A stretch of DNA of 64,000 bases from the NCBI RefSeq assembly GCF_002179965.1, contig NZ_NGUQ01000008.1, positions 186,001 through 250,000 of the forward strand. Direction: 5' to 3'. The position numbers were made by a program, and so were the translations under genes. A model generated the notes under the pieces. It had not been told where the DNA came from. It saw nothing but the letters and a program-made list of their open reading frames with translations, and did no database searches. This document shows positions 42,773-52,656 of this stretch, in pieces (positions within the stretch are counted from its first letter, which is position 1; each line of letters starts with the position of its first letter). The stretch is from Pandoraea sp. PE-S2T-3. GTDB lineage: Bacteria > Pseudomonadota > Gammaproteobacteria > Burkholderiales > Burkholderiaceae.

Positions 42773-44410
42773 TCAGAAACCGGCGGCGAGGCCGTCGCGA
42801 CGGCTGTCGCTGGCGGCCACGTAGCCGCGCTCCGGATCGTTGCGATCCAGACGCCAGATGTACTGCCCCGAGCCGAAGTCCATATACGGATCGTCGATGG
42901 ACTTCAGCTTGTGGCCCAGTGCGAGCAGCCCGGCCACCGTCTCACGGTCGAGCGTGGATTCCACGTCGATGGTGAAGTCGCGGTTGACCTTCCAGCGCGG
43001 TGCGTCGCACGCCGCCTGCGGCTGCTGGCCATAGTCGAGCATGCGCACGATCGACTGCAAGTGGCCTTGCGGCTGCATGTCACCGCCCATCACGCCGAAG
43101 CTCATCACGGCCTCGTGCTGGCCGTTGACCTTTTGCGTGAGGAACGCCGGAATGATCGTGTGGAACGGACGCTTGCCGCCTTCGACCACGTTGGCCGACT
43201 TCGGGTCCATCGAGAAGCCGCAGCCACGGTTTTGCAGCGCGATGCCCAGATCGGGCACGACCACGCCGGAACCGAAGCCCATGTAGTTCGACTGGATGAA
43301 GCTGACCATCATGCCGCTCTCGTCGGCAGTCGACATATAGATCGTGCCGCCGGCCTTGGGCATGCCGAAGTCGAACTGCGTGGCGCGGTCCGGATCGATG
43401 AGCTTCGCGCGCGCCGTCAGGTAGGCGTCGTCGAGCATCTGCTCCGGCGTGACTTCCATCGAACGCGGGTCGGCCACGTACTTGTACAGATCGGCAAACG
43501 CGAGCTTCATCGCCTCGATCTGCAAGTGCTGCGAGTGCACGCGGTCGACAGCAAGACGCGACACGTCGAACTTCTCGAGAATGCCCAGTGCCATCAGCGC
43601 GGCAATGCCCTGCCCGTTCGGCGGAATCTCATGCACGGTGTAGCCGCGATAATCCTTCTCGATCGGCTTGACCCAATCGGCGCGGTAGTTGCGCAGATCG
43701 TCGGTCGTCATTGCCCCGCCATGCTCGCTCGACCAGCCGACGATGCGCTCGGCGATCTCGCCTTCGTAGTAAGCGCGCGGCCCTTGTTCGGCCAGCATGC
43801 GCAGCGTGCGCGCGTGGCCCGGGAAACGCATCATTTCACTCGTCGCCGGTGCACGGCCATGCGTCATGAACGTCTGCGCGTAGCCCGGCTGGTCTTTCAG
43901 TTCCGGCACGGCGGCGGCCCACTTGCGCGCAACGATGTTGGCAACCGCGTGACCCCGCTCGGCGATCTCGATGGCCGGTGCCATCAGATCGGCGAACGGC
44001 AGCTTGCCGAACTTCGCGTGCAGCGCTTCCCAGCCGGCGATCACGCCGGGCACGGTGACGGTGTCTACACCACGCGTCGGTTGCTTCGCGATGCCGTGCT
44101 GCTCACCGTATTTCTTGCGGAAGTAGTCGACGTTCCACGCCTCGGGTGCCACACCCGAAGCGTTCAGTCCGTGCAGCTCCTTGCCGTCCCAGATGAGCGC
44201 GAAGCAGTCGCCGCCCAGACCGTTCGAGACCGGCTCGACGATGGTCATGCAGGCCGCAGCGGCAATGGCGGCGTCGACGGCGTTACCGCCCTGCCACAGG
44301 ATGCGCAGGCCGGCTTGCGCGGCGAGCGGGTGCGACGTCGACACGATGTTGCGGGCGAACACCGGCAGGCGCGGTGTCGGATAAGGGTTCTGCCAGTTGA
44401 ATTGCGTCAT
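42773..44410 (-). CDS. Gamma-glutamyltransferase-family hydrolase, cytoplasmic, atypical
   Basis: A 545 aa Ntn-hydrolase of the GGT family, with no signal peptide. The self-processing nucleophile is T356 in GGTIYMSTADESG, compared with TTHYS in classical GGT. Where classical GGT has FRE.AP, whose arginine binds the glutamate carboxylate, this protein has GLNASGVAP (about 81-89), so specificity probably differs, as in acylase-like members. It is the last gene of a peptide-type ABC importer operon and probably cleaves the imported compound. Its stop abuts the convergent pseudogene stop with no base between. Confidence 0.85.
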   Translation of the reverse strand: MTQFNWQNPYPTPRLPVFARNIVSTSHPLAAQAGLRILWQGGNAVDAAIAAAACMTIVEPVSNGLGGDCFALIWDGKELHGLNASGVAPEAWNVDYFRKKYGEQHGIAKQPTRGVDTVTVPGVIAGWEALHAKFGKLPFADLMAPAIEIAERGHAVANIVARKWAAAVPELKDQPGYAQTFMTHGRAPATSEMMRFPGHARTLRMLAEQGPRAYYEGEIAERIVGWSSEHGGAMTTDDLRNYRADWVKPIEKDYRGYTVHEIPPNGQGIAALMALGILEKFDVSRLAVDRVHSQHLQIEAMKLAFADLYKYVADPRSMEVTPEQMLDDAYLTARAKLIDPDRATQFDFGMPKAGGTIYMSTADESGMMVSFIQSNYMGFGSGVVVPDLGIALQNRGCGFSMDPKSANVVEGGKRPFHTIIPAFLTQKVNGQHEAVMSFGVMGGDMQPQGHLQSIVRMLDYGQQPQAACDAPRWKVNRDFTIDVESTLDRETVAGLLALGHKLKSIDDPYMDFGSGQYIWRLDRNDPERGYVAASDSRRDGLAAGF

Positions 44411-44512
44411 GACGCTTTCACTTACCTTTGTCTCGAATGGGTGGAGTTGGCTGCCGGGGAGGCCCGCGCTGCAACGTTAAGACGCTCACATTACGCGCGG
44501 GGGACACCCTCG

Positions 44513-45451
44513 TTACTGTTCGCGCGGATCGAGCGCATCGCGCAAACCGTCTCCCAGCAGGTTGAATCCGAGTACCGTCAAAAAGATGGCGATACCGGGG
44601 AAAATCGACATCCAAGGCGCTTGTTCAACGAAGTCCTTGGCCGTATTGAGCATCGAGCCCCACGAGGGCATCGGCGGCAATTGTCCGAGCCCCAGAAACG
44701 ACAGGCTCGCCTCGGCAATGATGGCCGTCGCCACCGTCAGGCTCGCCTGCACGATGATCGGGGGCAGCACGTTGGGCAGGATGTAGCGCACGATGATGCG
44801 CGTATCCGACAGGCCGATGGCGCGCGCGCCTTCGACATATTCTTCCGCCTTGACCGTGAGCGCTTGCCCTCGCGCCAACCGCACGAAACGCGGCATGGCG
44901 GACACGCCGATAGCGATCATGGCGTTGGTCAGGCTCGCCCCGAGAAACGCCGCCATGGCGATGGCGAGAATCAGGAACGGGATTGAGAGCAGCGCATCGG
45001 CCAGCCGCGACACGATGGCATCGACCCAGCGGCCGAAGTAACCGGCGAGCAGCCCCAGCGGCACGCCGATGATCACGGCAATGCCTACCGACACGACACC
45101 CGCCGCGAGCGACGCGCGGGCGCCGTAAATCATGCGCGCGAGAATGTCGCGCCCGAGTTCGTCAGTCCCGAACCAATGCAGCGCGCTGGGGGCCTGACGC
45201 ACCGTCATGAAGCTTGTAGCGATCGGATCGTAGGGGGAAATCAACGGTGCGAGCAGTGCGACAAGCACGGCGAACGCGACGATGATTGCCCCGGCAACCG
45301 CCGCACGGTTGCGCGCGAATTTACGCAGCCCGCGATGACGGCGGCGCGGCAGACGCTCGGCGCTCGCTGCTGCCGATGCAGACGCAGCAACAGAGGCGGG
45401 CGGCGTGGGCGGCGTGGACGGTGTGGAAGGAGTCGTGGGCAAGGCGGCCAT
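44513..45451 (-). CDS. Peptide/glutathione-type ABC permease (DppC/GsiD class)
   Basis: A 312 aa inner-membrane permease. A low-complexity TP/SA-rich N-terminus (residues 1-40) precedes the family segment FGTDELGRDILARMIYGAR, and the EAA-like loop is VEGARAIGLSDTRIIVRYIL. The chosen ATG (45451) is weak, and an upstream in-frame ATG at 45508 overlaps the preceding gene. It pairs with the permease encoded 22 bp upstream. Confidence 0.9.
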   Translation of the reverse strand: MAALPTTPSTPSTPPTPPASVAASASAAASAERLPRRRHRGLRKFARNRAAVAGAIIVAFAVLVALLAPLISPYDPIATSFMTVRQAPSALHWFGTDELGRDILARMIYGARASLAAGVVSVGIAVIIGVPLGLLAGYFGRWVDAIVSRLADALLSIPFLILAIAMAAFLGASLTNAMIAIGVSAMPRFVRLARGQALTVKAEEYVEGARAIGLSDTRIIVRYILPNVLPPIIVQASLTVATAIIAEASLSFLGLGQLPPMPSWGSMLNTAKDFVEQAPWMSIFPGIAIFLTVLGFNLLGDGLRDALDPREQ

Positions 45452-45473
45452 GTTCAGTCGGAAAGAATAAGCC

Positions 45474-46418
45474 TCAGGCCCGGCGCAGGCGCGGGTTGAG
45501 CAACACATACAGCACGTCGGCCACCAGATTCAGCGCGATGAAACTCACCGCCGTCACCAGCACGACGCCCTGCACCACCGCGTAATCGCGGTTGAACACC
45601 GCGTCGACCACCAGCTTGCCGAAGCCCGGGATCGTGAAGACCTGTTCGGTCAGCACCGCGCCGGCGAGCAGTTCGCCGAAGAGCAGCGCCAGCACCGTGA
45701 CGATCGGGATCAGCGCATTGCGAAACGCGTGCTTGAGCACCACGGTGCCACGCAGCAAGCCCTTGGCACGCGCGGTGCGAATGTAGTCGGTGCGCAGCAC
45801 GCTGAGCATGGCACTGCGCGTATGACGCATCAGTTGCGCACCCAGCGCCGCCCCCAATACGAAGGCCGGCATGATCATTGTCTTGAAGCTCATCCACAGG
45901 TCTTCGCCCGGCGGCACGTAGCCCGACGACGGCAGCAACTGCCAGCGCACCGACACCAGAAAGATCAGCAGGATGCCCAGCCAGAAGTTGGGGATCGACA
46001 TGCCCGACAGCGCCAGCACGTTGGCGCCGTAATCCACTGCCTTGCCGCGATTCGCCGCCGACAGAATGCCCAGCGGAATACCGATACCGATGGCGATGAG
46101 CAGACCGAGCGAAGCCAATTGCAGCGTCACCGGCAGCTTCTGCGCGATAAGCGTCGTCACCGGCTCGCCGGTGCGCAGCGAATTGCCGAGGTTGCCATGC
46201 AGCACGTCACCCATCCACAGCGCGTATTGCGTGGGCAGCGGCTTGTCGAGGTGATACTTCTCGCGCAGCGCGGCGATGACCTGCGGGTTCTGGTCCTCGC
46301 CAGCCATCGCGAGCACGGGATCGCCGGGCAGCATTTTTTGCAGCCCGAAGATCAACATCGACACGATGAACAGTGTCGGAATGGCGACGAGCGCGCGATG
46401 GAGGACGAGACGCAGCAT
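45474..46418 (-). CDS. Peptide/glutathione-type ABC permease (DppB/GsiC class)
   Basis: A 314 aa permease with the DppB-class N-terminus (RALVAIPTLFIVSMLIFGL), the LPGDPVLAMAG segment and the cytoplasmic loop IRTARAKGLLRGTVVLKHAFRN shortened to its family form. Six hydrophobic helices. It is 16 bp downstream of the binding-protein gene and cotranscribed. Confidence 0.93.
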   Translation of the reverse strand: MLRLVLHRALVAIPTLFIVSMLIFGLQKMLPGDPVLAMAGEDQNPQVIAALREKYHLDKPLPTQYALWMGDVLHGNLGNSLRTGEPVTTLIAQKLPVTLQLASLGLLIAIGIGIPLGILSAANRGKAVDYGANVLALSGMSIPNFWLGILLIFLVSVRWQLLPSSGYVPPGEDLWMSFKTMIMPAFVLGAALGAQLMRHTRSAMLSVLRTDYIRTARAKGLLRGTVVLKHAFRNALIPIVTVLALLFGELLAGAVLTEQVFTIPGFGKLVVDAVFNRDYAVVQGVVLVTAVSFIALNLVADVLYVLLNPRLRRA

Positions 46419-46434
46419 GGCTTACCTCGCTCCC

Positions 46435-47937
46435 TCAGCCCTTGAGGCTCACGCCGCGCAGACGGATCAGACCGTCGGGATACGGCACGAAGCCCTGCAC
46501 CTTCTTCGTGAGCACATACGGCCACGGCTGCACGTACAGATACAGAATCGGGTTGTCGTCGGCGAGGATCTTGTTGGCAGCGTCGTACAGCGGCTTGCGC
46601 TCGGCCACGCTGGACTTCACGCGGGCGTCGTTGAGCAGCTTGTCGACGTCGGCATTGCAATACTGGCCGTAGTTCAGGTTGCCCTTGCAGGTCACAAACT
46701 GATGCAGGTTGCCGTCCGGGTCCACGCGGCCCGACCAGCCGTTGTAGAGCACATCGAAGTCGCCACGGTGGGCGGCGTCGAGTGCAGCGGCGTAGTCCAT
46801 CGGACGCAGCTTCAGGGTAATGCCCGCCTCGGCGAGCATCGCCTGCAACATCTGCGCCATCTGGTTCGACACGGTGTTGTTGCCGAAGCTCAGCGTCACG
46901 TCCACCTTCTCGAAGCCTGCCGACTTGAGCAGTGCTTTCGCTTTCGCCACGTCGCGCTTGGTCGATTTGATCGCCGTGTCGTAGTACTGGCCGCTCTTGG
47001 GCAGCGCTTGATTGGCAGGGGTGAAGATGCCGCCGCCGATCACCTGATTGATGGCGTCGCGGTCGATGGCCAGATCGAAGGCTTCACGCACGCGTTTGTC
47101 GCGCAGGGCCTTGGGCGCGTTGGCCGCCACGTTGAACGTCAGGCCGTAGTAGCCCAGACCGTCGATGGTCAGGAAATTCAGATTGGCGTCGCGCTTGACC
47201 GACTTCACGTCGGACGGCGACAGACGCTCGAGCATGTCGAGCGAGCCGGAGCGCACGTTCGCGAGACGCACGGTGGTGTCGGGAATCGGCAGGAACGTGA
47301 CCTTCTGGATCGGGTATTTGTCTGCATCCCAGAAGCCCGCGAATTTCTCCAGCACGACGCGGTCGTTCTGCACGCGCTGCACGAACTTGTACGGGCCCGA
47401 GCACACCGGGCGTGCTTGCACGGCGGCGTCATCCGCCAGTGTCTTGGGGGCCAGCATCATGCCGGCGCGATCGGACAACGTGGCGAGCAGCGCCGAGTCC
47501 GGGGCCTTGAGCACGATGTTGACGGTCGAATCGTCCACCACGTCGACGTGATCGATGGACGACAGTTCGCTCTTGCGATTGCTCGCCGGCATGCTGCGCG
47601 CGCGATCGAGGTTGGCCTTCACGGCCTTGGCGTTGAACGGCTCGTCGTCGTGGAACTTCGCGCCCTGACGCAGCTTGAACGTCCACGTCTTGCCGTCGGC
47701 GCTCACGCTCCACGACGTGGCCAGCATCGGCACGAACTTCAGGTCCGGCGAGATATCGACCAGCGAGCTGCACAGCGAGCGCAGCACCATGCGGTCGACG
47801 ACCTGCGAACTGCGCGCCGGGTCGAGCGAGCCGATATCTTCCTGCAAACCAATGCGGATGGCCGACTGGGCCATCGCCGACGCGGCGCCCGTGGTCAGTG
47901 CGGCAGCCAGAGCGAAATCGAGCAGAACGTTGCGCAT
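46435..47937 (-). CDS. Periplasmic binding protein of the peptide/glutathione importer (SBP_bac_5)
   Basis: A 500 aa protein with a signal peptide (LDFALAAALTTGAASAMAQ) and the cluster-5 binding protein features: IGSLDPARSSQ near the N-terminus, WTFKLRQGAKFHDDEPFNA and LRDKRVREAFDLAIDRDAI. It captures a peptide-like substrate in the periplasm. The sequence class includes GsiB and DppA; glutathione or another gamma-glutamyl compound is suggested by the GGT-family gene in the operon. Confidence 0.92.
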   Translation of the reverse strand: MRNVLLDFALAAALTTGAASAMAQSAIRIGLQEDIGSLDPARSSQVVDRMVLRSLCSSLVDISPDLKFVPMLATSWSVSADGKTWTFKLRQGAKFHDDEPFNAKAVKANLDRARSMPASNRKSELSSIDHVDVVDDSTVNIVLKAPDSALLATLSDRAGMMLAPKTLADDAAVQARPVCSGPYKFVQRVQNDRVVLEKFAGFWDADKYPIQKVTFLPIPDTTVRLANVRSGSLDMLERLSPSDVKSVKRDANLNFLTIDGLGYYGLTFNVAANAPKALRDKRVREAFDLAIDRDAINQVIGGGIFTPANQALPKSGQYYDTAIKSTKRDVAKAKALLKSAGFEKVDVTLSFGNNTVSNQMAQMLQAMLAEAGITLKLRPMDYAAALDAAHRGDFDVLYNGWSGRVDPDGNLHQFVTCKGNLNYGQYCNADVDKLLNDARVKSSVAERKPLYDAANKILADDNPILYLYVQPWPYVLTKKVQGFVPYPDGLIRLRGVSLKG

Positions 47938-47979
47938 GCGTGAGGTCTCTCGTGAGTGTTTATCGGAATCGTGTGGGTG

Positions 47980-49059
47980 TTAGCTGACGATAGCCGCGTC
48001 GGCCTGCGCCTGCCGTGCGCGATACAGCGCCAGACGCGCCGTCAGCTTTTCGCTTGGCGGCGTGACGAGTGTGGGGCTAGCGCCCGCATTCTGGATGTCC
48101 CGCCAGAAGTGACACGCGACCTGCCGGCCGTCGGGTAATACCTCGTCGATCGGGCGTTGCTCGCGGCACACCTCGCGCGCATGCGCACAGCGCGGGTGAA
48201 AACGGCAACCGGGCGGCGGTGCCGTCGGGCTCGGCAACTCGCCGCCCAACGGCGCGCGGCTGCGGCGCACGTGCGGACTGCTTGCCGGAATCGCCTGCAA
48301 CAGCGCCTGCGTGTACGGATGCAACGGGTTGTCGAACAGCGCATCGGCGCTGGCCAGTTCCACAATCTCGCCCAGATACATCACCGCAACCCGGTCGCTC
48401 ATATGACGAATGACGGCCAGATCGTGCGCGACCATGATGAGCGTGAGCCCCAGATCGTGCTTCAGACGTTCGAGCAGATTGATGACCTGCGCCTGCACGG
48501 ACACGTCGAGCGCAGAGACGGGTTCGTCGCCAATGATCACGCGCGGCTCACCGGCAAGCGCCCGAGCGATGCCGATGCGCTGGCGCTGTCCGCCGGAGAA
48601 TTCGTGCGGAAAGCGCTGCGCATAGTCCGGTTGCAGACCGACGGTGCGCAGCAGGTCGGCCACCCGGTCGTCGCGGGCGCGGCCATGCGCGAGACCGTGC
48701 AGCGCAATCGGCTCGGCAATCAGGCTGCCCACGGTCATGCTCGGGTTGAGCGAGGCGAACGGGTCTTGAAAGATGATCTGCAATTCACGCCGCAGACGCC
48801 GCATCGCTCCGGCGCCCAGCGTCATGATGTCTTCGCCCTGATAGCGCACTTCCCCGCGCGTGGCATCGAGCAAACGCAGCAGCAGTCGGCCGAGCGTGGA
48901 TTTTCCGCAGCCCGACTCGCCGACGATGGCGAACGTTTCGCCCGCCTGCACCGAGAACGAGACGCCATTCACGGCGTACACCGTAGGTGCGCGCGAAAAA
49001 CCGACGCGGTGGCCGCCGAAGTGTTTGGTCAGATCGCGAGCTTCGAGCAGCGCTGTCAT
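47980..49059 (-). CDS. ABC ATPase (OppF/DppF class)
   Basis: A 359 aa ATPase: Walker [11 protein letters not shown]-loop [10 protein letters not shown], signature [15 protein letters not shown], Walker [13 protein letters not shown], and the C-terminal oligopeptide-transporter extension with [15 protein letters not shown]. The ATG at 49059 overlaps the upstream ATPase stop (ATGA); the ORF extends further upstream in a shadow frame. Confidence 0.93.
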   Translation of the reverse strand: MTALLEARDLTKHFGGHRVGFSRAPTVYAVNGVSFSVQAGETFAIVGESGCGKSTLGRLLLRLLDATRGEVRYQGEDIMTLGAGAMRRLRRELQIIFQDPFASLNPSMTVGSLIAEPIALHGLAHGRARDDRVADLLRTVGLQPDYAQRFPHEFSGGQRQRIGIARALAGEPRVIIGDEPVSALDVSVQAQVINLLERLKHDLGLTLIMVAHDLAVIRHMSDRVAVMYLGEIVELASADALFDNPLHPYTQALLQAIPASSPHVRRSRAPLGGELPSPTAPPPGCRFHPRCAHAREVCREQRPIDEVLPDGRQVACHFWRDIQNAGASPTLVTPPSEKLTARLALYRARQAQADAAIVS

Positions 49060-50117
49060 GCGGCCACCTCTTCCATCGGGGTTGCGGGCGGCGTGAGCGC
49101 GTCGACCGGTGCCAGCCAGCACGCGACGCGATGCGTGCCGGACAGGGTGCGCTCGACCGGCGCCTGTTGTGTGCAGCGCGCCTCGGCAAACGGACAGCGC
49201 GGCGCAAAGCGGCAACCGGCCGGCATGCGCTCGGGCGACGGCACCGAGCCGCGAATGGTAGCGAGCGTGCCTTCGCGCTTGCCGATGGACGGAATCGCGC
49301 CCATCAGGCCAATCGTGTAAGGATGCTGCGGATCATCGAAGATCTCGTCGACGCTGCCGTATTCCACGATGCGCCCCGCGTACATCACGGCGACGTGATC
49401 GGCCACTTCTGCCACCACGCCAAGATCGTGCGTGATCAACACCACGGCGGTCCCGGTCTCGCGTTGCAGCGTCTGAATCAGCGTGAGCACCTGCGCCTGA
49501 ATGGTGACGTCGAGCGCGGTGGTCGGTTCGTCAGCGATGAGCAGGGCAGGACGGTTGGCGAGCGCCATCGCGATCATCACGCGTTGGCGCATGCCGCCGG
49601 AGAGTTCGTGCGGATAGTTGTCGAGCCGTGTCTCGGGCGCCGGAATGCGCACCAGTTTCAGCATCGCGAGCGCTTCGGCACGCGCCGCTTTGCGGTCGAG
49701 ACCGCGATGACGGCGAATGCCCTCTTCAATCTGATGGCCGATGGTGAACGCCGGGTTCAGCGACGTCATCGGCTCCTGAAAGATCATCGCGAGCCGGTTG
49801 CCGCGCATATCGGCGAACTCGCGCTCCGGCAACGCCAGCAGATCGTGCCCTTCAAACATTGCGCGGCCCGCGACCAGATTGGCCGGCGGGCTCGGCAGCA
49901 GGCCCATGAGCGCGAGCGACGTCACGCTCTTGCCGCAACCCGACTCGCCTACGATGCACAGCGTCTTGCCGGGGTGAACCGCGAACGAGACACCGTCAAT
50001 CAGATTCGGCGCATCGGCGGCGCGGGAGAACTTCAGCGACAGGCCGGTCACATCGAGCACCGGCGCGGGTTCTGCGGGCAGGGTCATGGGTGCGTTGTTA
50101 TGGGCTGGCTCGGTCAT
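49056..50117 (-). CDS. ABC ATPase (OppD/DppD class)
   Basis: A 353 aa ATPase: Walker [20 protein letters not shown], signature [15 protein letters not shown], Walker [13 protein letters not shown], and the C-terminal [15 protein letters not shown] motif. First gene of the six-gene importer operon. Start is uncertain: ATG at 50117, a GTG at 50150 and an ATG at 50087 are all in frame and none has a clear ribosome site. Divergent from a LysR regulator. Confidence 0.9.
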   Translation of the reverse strand: MTEPAHNNAPMTLPAEPAPVLDVTGLSLKFSRAADAPNLIDGVSFAVHPGKTLCIVGESGCGKSVTSLALMGLLPSPPANLVAGRAMFEGHDLLALPEREFADMRGNRLAMIFQEPMTSLNPAFTIGHQIEEGIRRHRGLDRKAARAEALAMLKLVRIPAPETRLDNYPHELSGGMRQRVMIAMALANRPALLIADEPTTALDVTIQAQVLTLIQTLQRETGTAVVLITHDLGVVAEVADHVAVMYAGRIVEYGSVDEIFDDPQHPYTIGLMGAIPSIGKREGTLATIRGSVPSPERMPAGCRFAPRCPFAEARCTQQAPVERTLSGTHRVACWLAPVDALTPPATPMEEVAA

Positions 50118-50161
50118 GAGCGGAATGCATGACACGATTATGTCCCCCACGGATCAATAGA

Positions 50162-50175
50162 AAATATTAATATTT
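50162..50175. promoter_or_regulatory. 14-bp AT palindrome in the importer/LysR divergent region
   Basis: AAATATTAATATTT, within a near-perfect 19-bp dyad (50159-50177), 34 bp from the LysR start and 45 bp from the importer start. A likely LysR binding or promoter site. Confidence 0.45.
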
Positions 50176-50208
50176 CTTTTCGATACGTAAATTATTTTTA
50201 CTTCCCAA

Positions 50209-51090
50209 ATGCTCACACTGCGCATGATGAAAACGTTCCGGCTGGTGGCCCAAACCGGCTCGTTTGCCGCCGCTGCCGAACGTGCCGCGCTCACGCAGGC
50301 GGCCGTGAGTCTGCAAATGCGCGGACTTGAAGATGCCGTCGGCCAGCGCCTGTTCGACCGTCGCGGGCGGCAGATCACGCTCACCCGGCAGGGGCGCGAA
50401 CTGTTTCCGCGCGTCGAGCAGATTCTGGCGCTTACCGCCGACCTGACGGCCTCGCCTCTCGATGCGATGCAGGGGCCGGTGACCATCGGTGCCGTCGTGT
50501 CGGTCATCGGGGCGCTCTCGCTGGTCGTGGCCGAACTGAAGACCGCGCACCCCGGGCTCGATGTTCGGCTCACGTCCGCACGCTCGGATGAGCTGACCGA
50601 TCTCGTCGAACAGGGCGAAGTCGACATTGCCGCCGTGGTCGCCCGCGCCGACGATGCCCGCCCCGACGGTCTGGTGTGGACGCCGCTCTATACCGAACCG
50701 ATGGTGATGGTCGTCAATCGGGAGGTCTGGGATGCCACGCCGGACGCCAATCCGCAGTCCGTTCTCGATGAACACGCGTTCCTGCGCTTCGACCGGCGCG
50801 TGCGCACGGGGCTGGTGGTGGAGCAGGCGTTGCGCGCAGCGAAACTGACCGTCACGGAATATCTCGAATTGAACTCGATCGAGACCATCGTCGCGCTCGT
50901 GCGCAAGAACGTCGGCGTGTCGGTATTGCCGCTGCTGCATCGTGGCGACTGGCAGGCCGACCCGCTGCTGCGCATCGTGCCGATTGCGGCACCGCCGTTG
51001 TTGCGCACGGTCGGCATGATTCATCGCGAGCACGACTCGCGCACTCGCGACATCACGGCGGCGATTGTCGGCATGCTGCATGACGTGTGA
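50209..51090 (+). CDS. LysR-family regulator of the peptide importer
   Basis: A 293 aa protein. The helix-turn-helix is at about 16-40 (GSFAAAAERAALTQAAVSLQM), with RLFDRRGRQITLTRQG following and an effector domain. Divergent orientation and a shared 91-bp AT-rich intergenic region make the importer-GGT operon its likely target. An in-frame ATG 18 bp downstream is an alternative start. Confidence 0.9.
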   Translation: MLTLRMMKTFRLVAQTGSFAAAAERAALTQAAVSLQMRGLEDAVGQRLFDRRGRQITLTRQGRELFPRVEQILALTADLTASPLDAMQGPVTIGAVVSVIGALSLVVAELKTAHPGLDVRLTSARSDELTDLVEQGEVDIAAVVARADDARPDGLVWTPLYTEPMVMVVNREVWDATPDANPQSVLDEHAFLRFDRRVRTGLVVEQALRAAKLTVTEYLELNSIETIVALVRKNVGVSVLPLLHRGDWQADPLLRIVPIAAPPLLRTVGMIHREHDSRTRDITAAIVGMLHDV

Positions 51091-51118
51091 GGCGTGAGAT
51101 GTGTGGCGTGGAAATGAA

Positions 51119-51142
51119 ACGGCGCGGTCAACGCCGCGCCGT
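51119..51142 (-). terminator. Terminator between LysR and MHS transporter genes
   Basis: Perfect 9-bp stem (51119-51127 with 51134-51142), 6-base loop; on the minus strand it is followed by TTCATTT. It lies between convergent genes. Confidence 0.6.
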
Positions 51143-51162
51143 GGTGAGGAACGCTGAAACAA

Positions 51163-52497
51163 TCAGTCGCGGGTTTCCAGCGCTTTGTTGATGCGCAGCG
51201 CCAGCAACGTGCACACCGTGCCGGAGAGCAGATAGACGCTCACGGCAACCAGCCCGAATTCGGCTGACAACCCCAGCGCGACGAGCGGTGCGAATGCCGC
51301 GCCGAACAGCCACGCAAAGTCGGTGGTAAGCGCCGCCCCCGTGTAACGGAAGCGCTGTTCGAAATTCGACGTCACCGTCCCCGCCGCCTGCCCGTACGAC
51401 AGGCCGAGCAACCCGAAGCCCACCAGAATGAAGATGTCCTGCCGGGTCGAGCCGCCGCCCATCAGGTAGGGCGCGAAGAGCGCGAAGATGCCGATAAAGA
51501 TCGCAAAGAGACCGAGCGTGGTACGCCGCCCGAGACGGTCGGCGATGCGCCCCGAAATCACCGTGCAAATAATGGCGATGACGGCACCGCACAGTTGCAC
51601 GATCAACACACTGTCGAGATCTTGCGTGTTTTGCAGAGAAATCCACGACAACGGGAACACCGTCACCAAGTGAAACAGCGCGTAGCTGGCGAGCGCAGCA
51701 AACGCGCCGAGGAAGATGTTGTAGCCCTGCGAGCGCACCATCTCACGCGTGCTGATCGGCTCCAACTGCCCTTCTTCGAGCATCTCGGTGTACTCGTTCG
51801 TGACCACCAGACGCAGGCGCGCAAACAGCGCCACCACGTTCACAGCGAAGGCCACATAGAACGGATAACGCCAGCCCCACGTGAGAAAGTCGTCGCTTTC
51901 CAGACTCCAGTGCAGAAACAGGAACAAGCCGCCCGCGATGAGAAAACCGATCGGCGCGCCCAACTGCCCCATCATCGAATACCAGCCGCGACGGTGCGGC
52001 GGCGCGTTCATCGCGAGTAGCGACGGCAGACCATCCCACGAGCCGCCGAAGCCGATACCCTGCACCAGACGGAAGAACGCGAGCAGCCAGATCGCACGGT
52101 CGCCCAGCACCGCATAGCCCGGCAGAAACGCCATGCCGGCCGTCGCTGTGCCGAGTACGAACAGCGCCGCCGTGAGCTTGACGCTACGGCCCCAGCGCCG
52201 CTGCACGTTCATGAACAGCGTCGTGCCGAACGGGCGCGAAATAAACGCGAACGAGAAGATCGTGAACGAGTACAGCAGGCCGTGCAGGCCGTCGGCAAAC
52301 GGGAAGAAAACGTGCGGAAAGACGAGAACGGCAGAAATGCCGAACACGAAGAAATCGAAGTACTCGGAGGCGCGTCCGACGACAACGCCTACCGCGATTT
52401 CCTCAGGGGCAATGCGAGACTTGTTGCCGTGATCGTGCGCAGTCGAAGCACTCGGCGAACCGGGTGGGGTCGGCGATTGATGAGCACTGCTTGACAT
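51163..52497 (-). CDS. MFS transporter, metabolite:H+ symporter (MHS) family
   Basis: A 444 aa, 12-helix symporter. The MHS-type N-terminus VVVGRASEYFDFFVFG is followed by RPFGTTLFMNVQRRWGR, RLVQGIGFGGSWDG, and the second-half motif GRIADRLGRR. The ATG at 52497 has AAGGGGG. Members move citrate, proline, betaine or dicarboxylates; the substrate is not inferable. It is divergent from the cyo operon. Confidence 0.88.
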   Translation of the reverse strand: MSSSAHQSPTPPGSPSASTAHDHGNKSRIAPEEIAVGVVVGRASEYFDFFVFGISAVLVFPHVFFPFADGLHGLLYSFTIFSFAFISRPFGTTLFMNVQRRWGRSVKLTAALFVLGTATAGMAFLPGYAVLGDRAIWLLAFFRLVQGIGFGGSWDGLPSLLAMNAPPHRRGWYSMMGQLGAPIGFLIAGGLFLFLHWSLESDDFLTWGWRYPFYVAFAVNVVALFARLRLVVTNEYTEMLEEGQLEPISTREMVRSQGYNIFLGAFAALASYALFHLVTVFPLSWISLQNTQDLDSVLIVQLCGAVIAIICTVISGRIADRLGRRTTLGLFAIFIGIFALFAPYLMGGGSTRQDIFILVGFGLLGLSYGQAAGTVTSNFEQRFRYTGAALTTDFAWLFGAAFAPLVALGLSAEFGLVAVSVYLLSGTVCTLLALRINKALETRD

Positions 52498-52656
52498 TAT
52501 CGGACCCCCTTGCGGATCGGGATGACGATGACACTCGTGCCCGAAAAGCATCGCAGGTTACTCGAATCGACGCTATCGGGTTTACCCTAGTATCTTGCAT
52601 CGGGGTGTGAAGTCCATGATGGGTCCGGTCCACGGCTACGGTTCATCGATCGCAGC

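Noticed and set aside
49060-49215. Extended N-terminus of the OppF-class ATPase
   Set aside because: It is a shadow of the preceding ATPase's C-terminus; the ATPase domain starts at the ATGA-coupled ATG at 49059.
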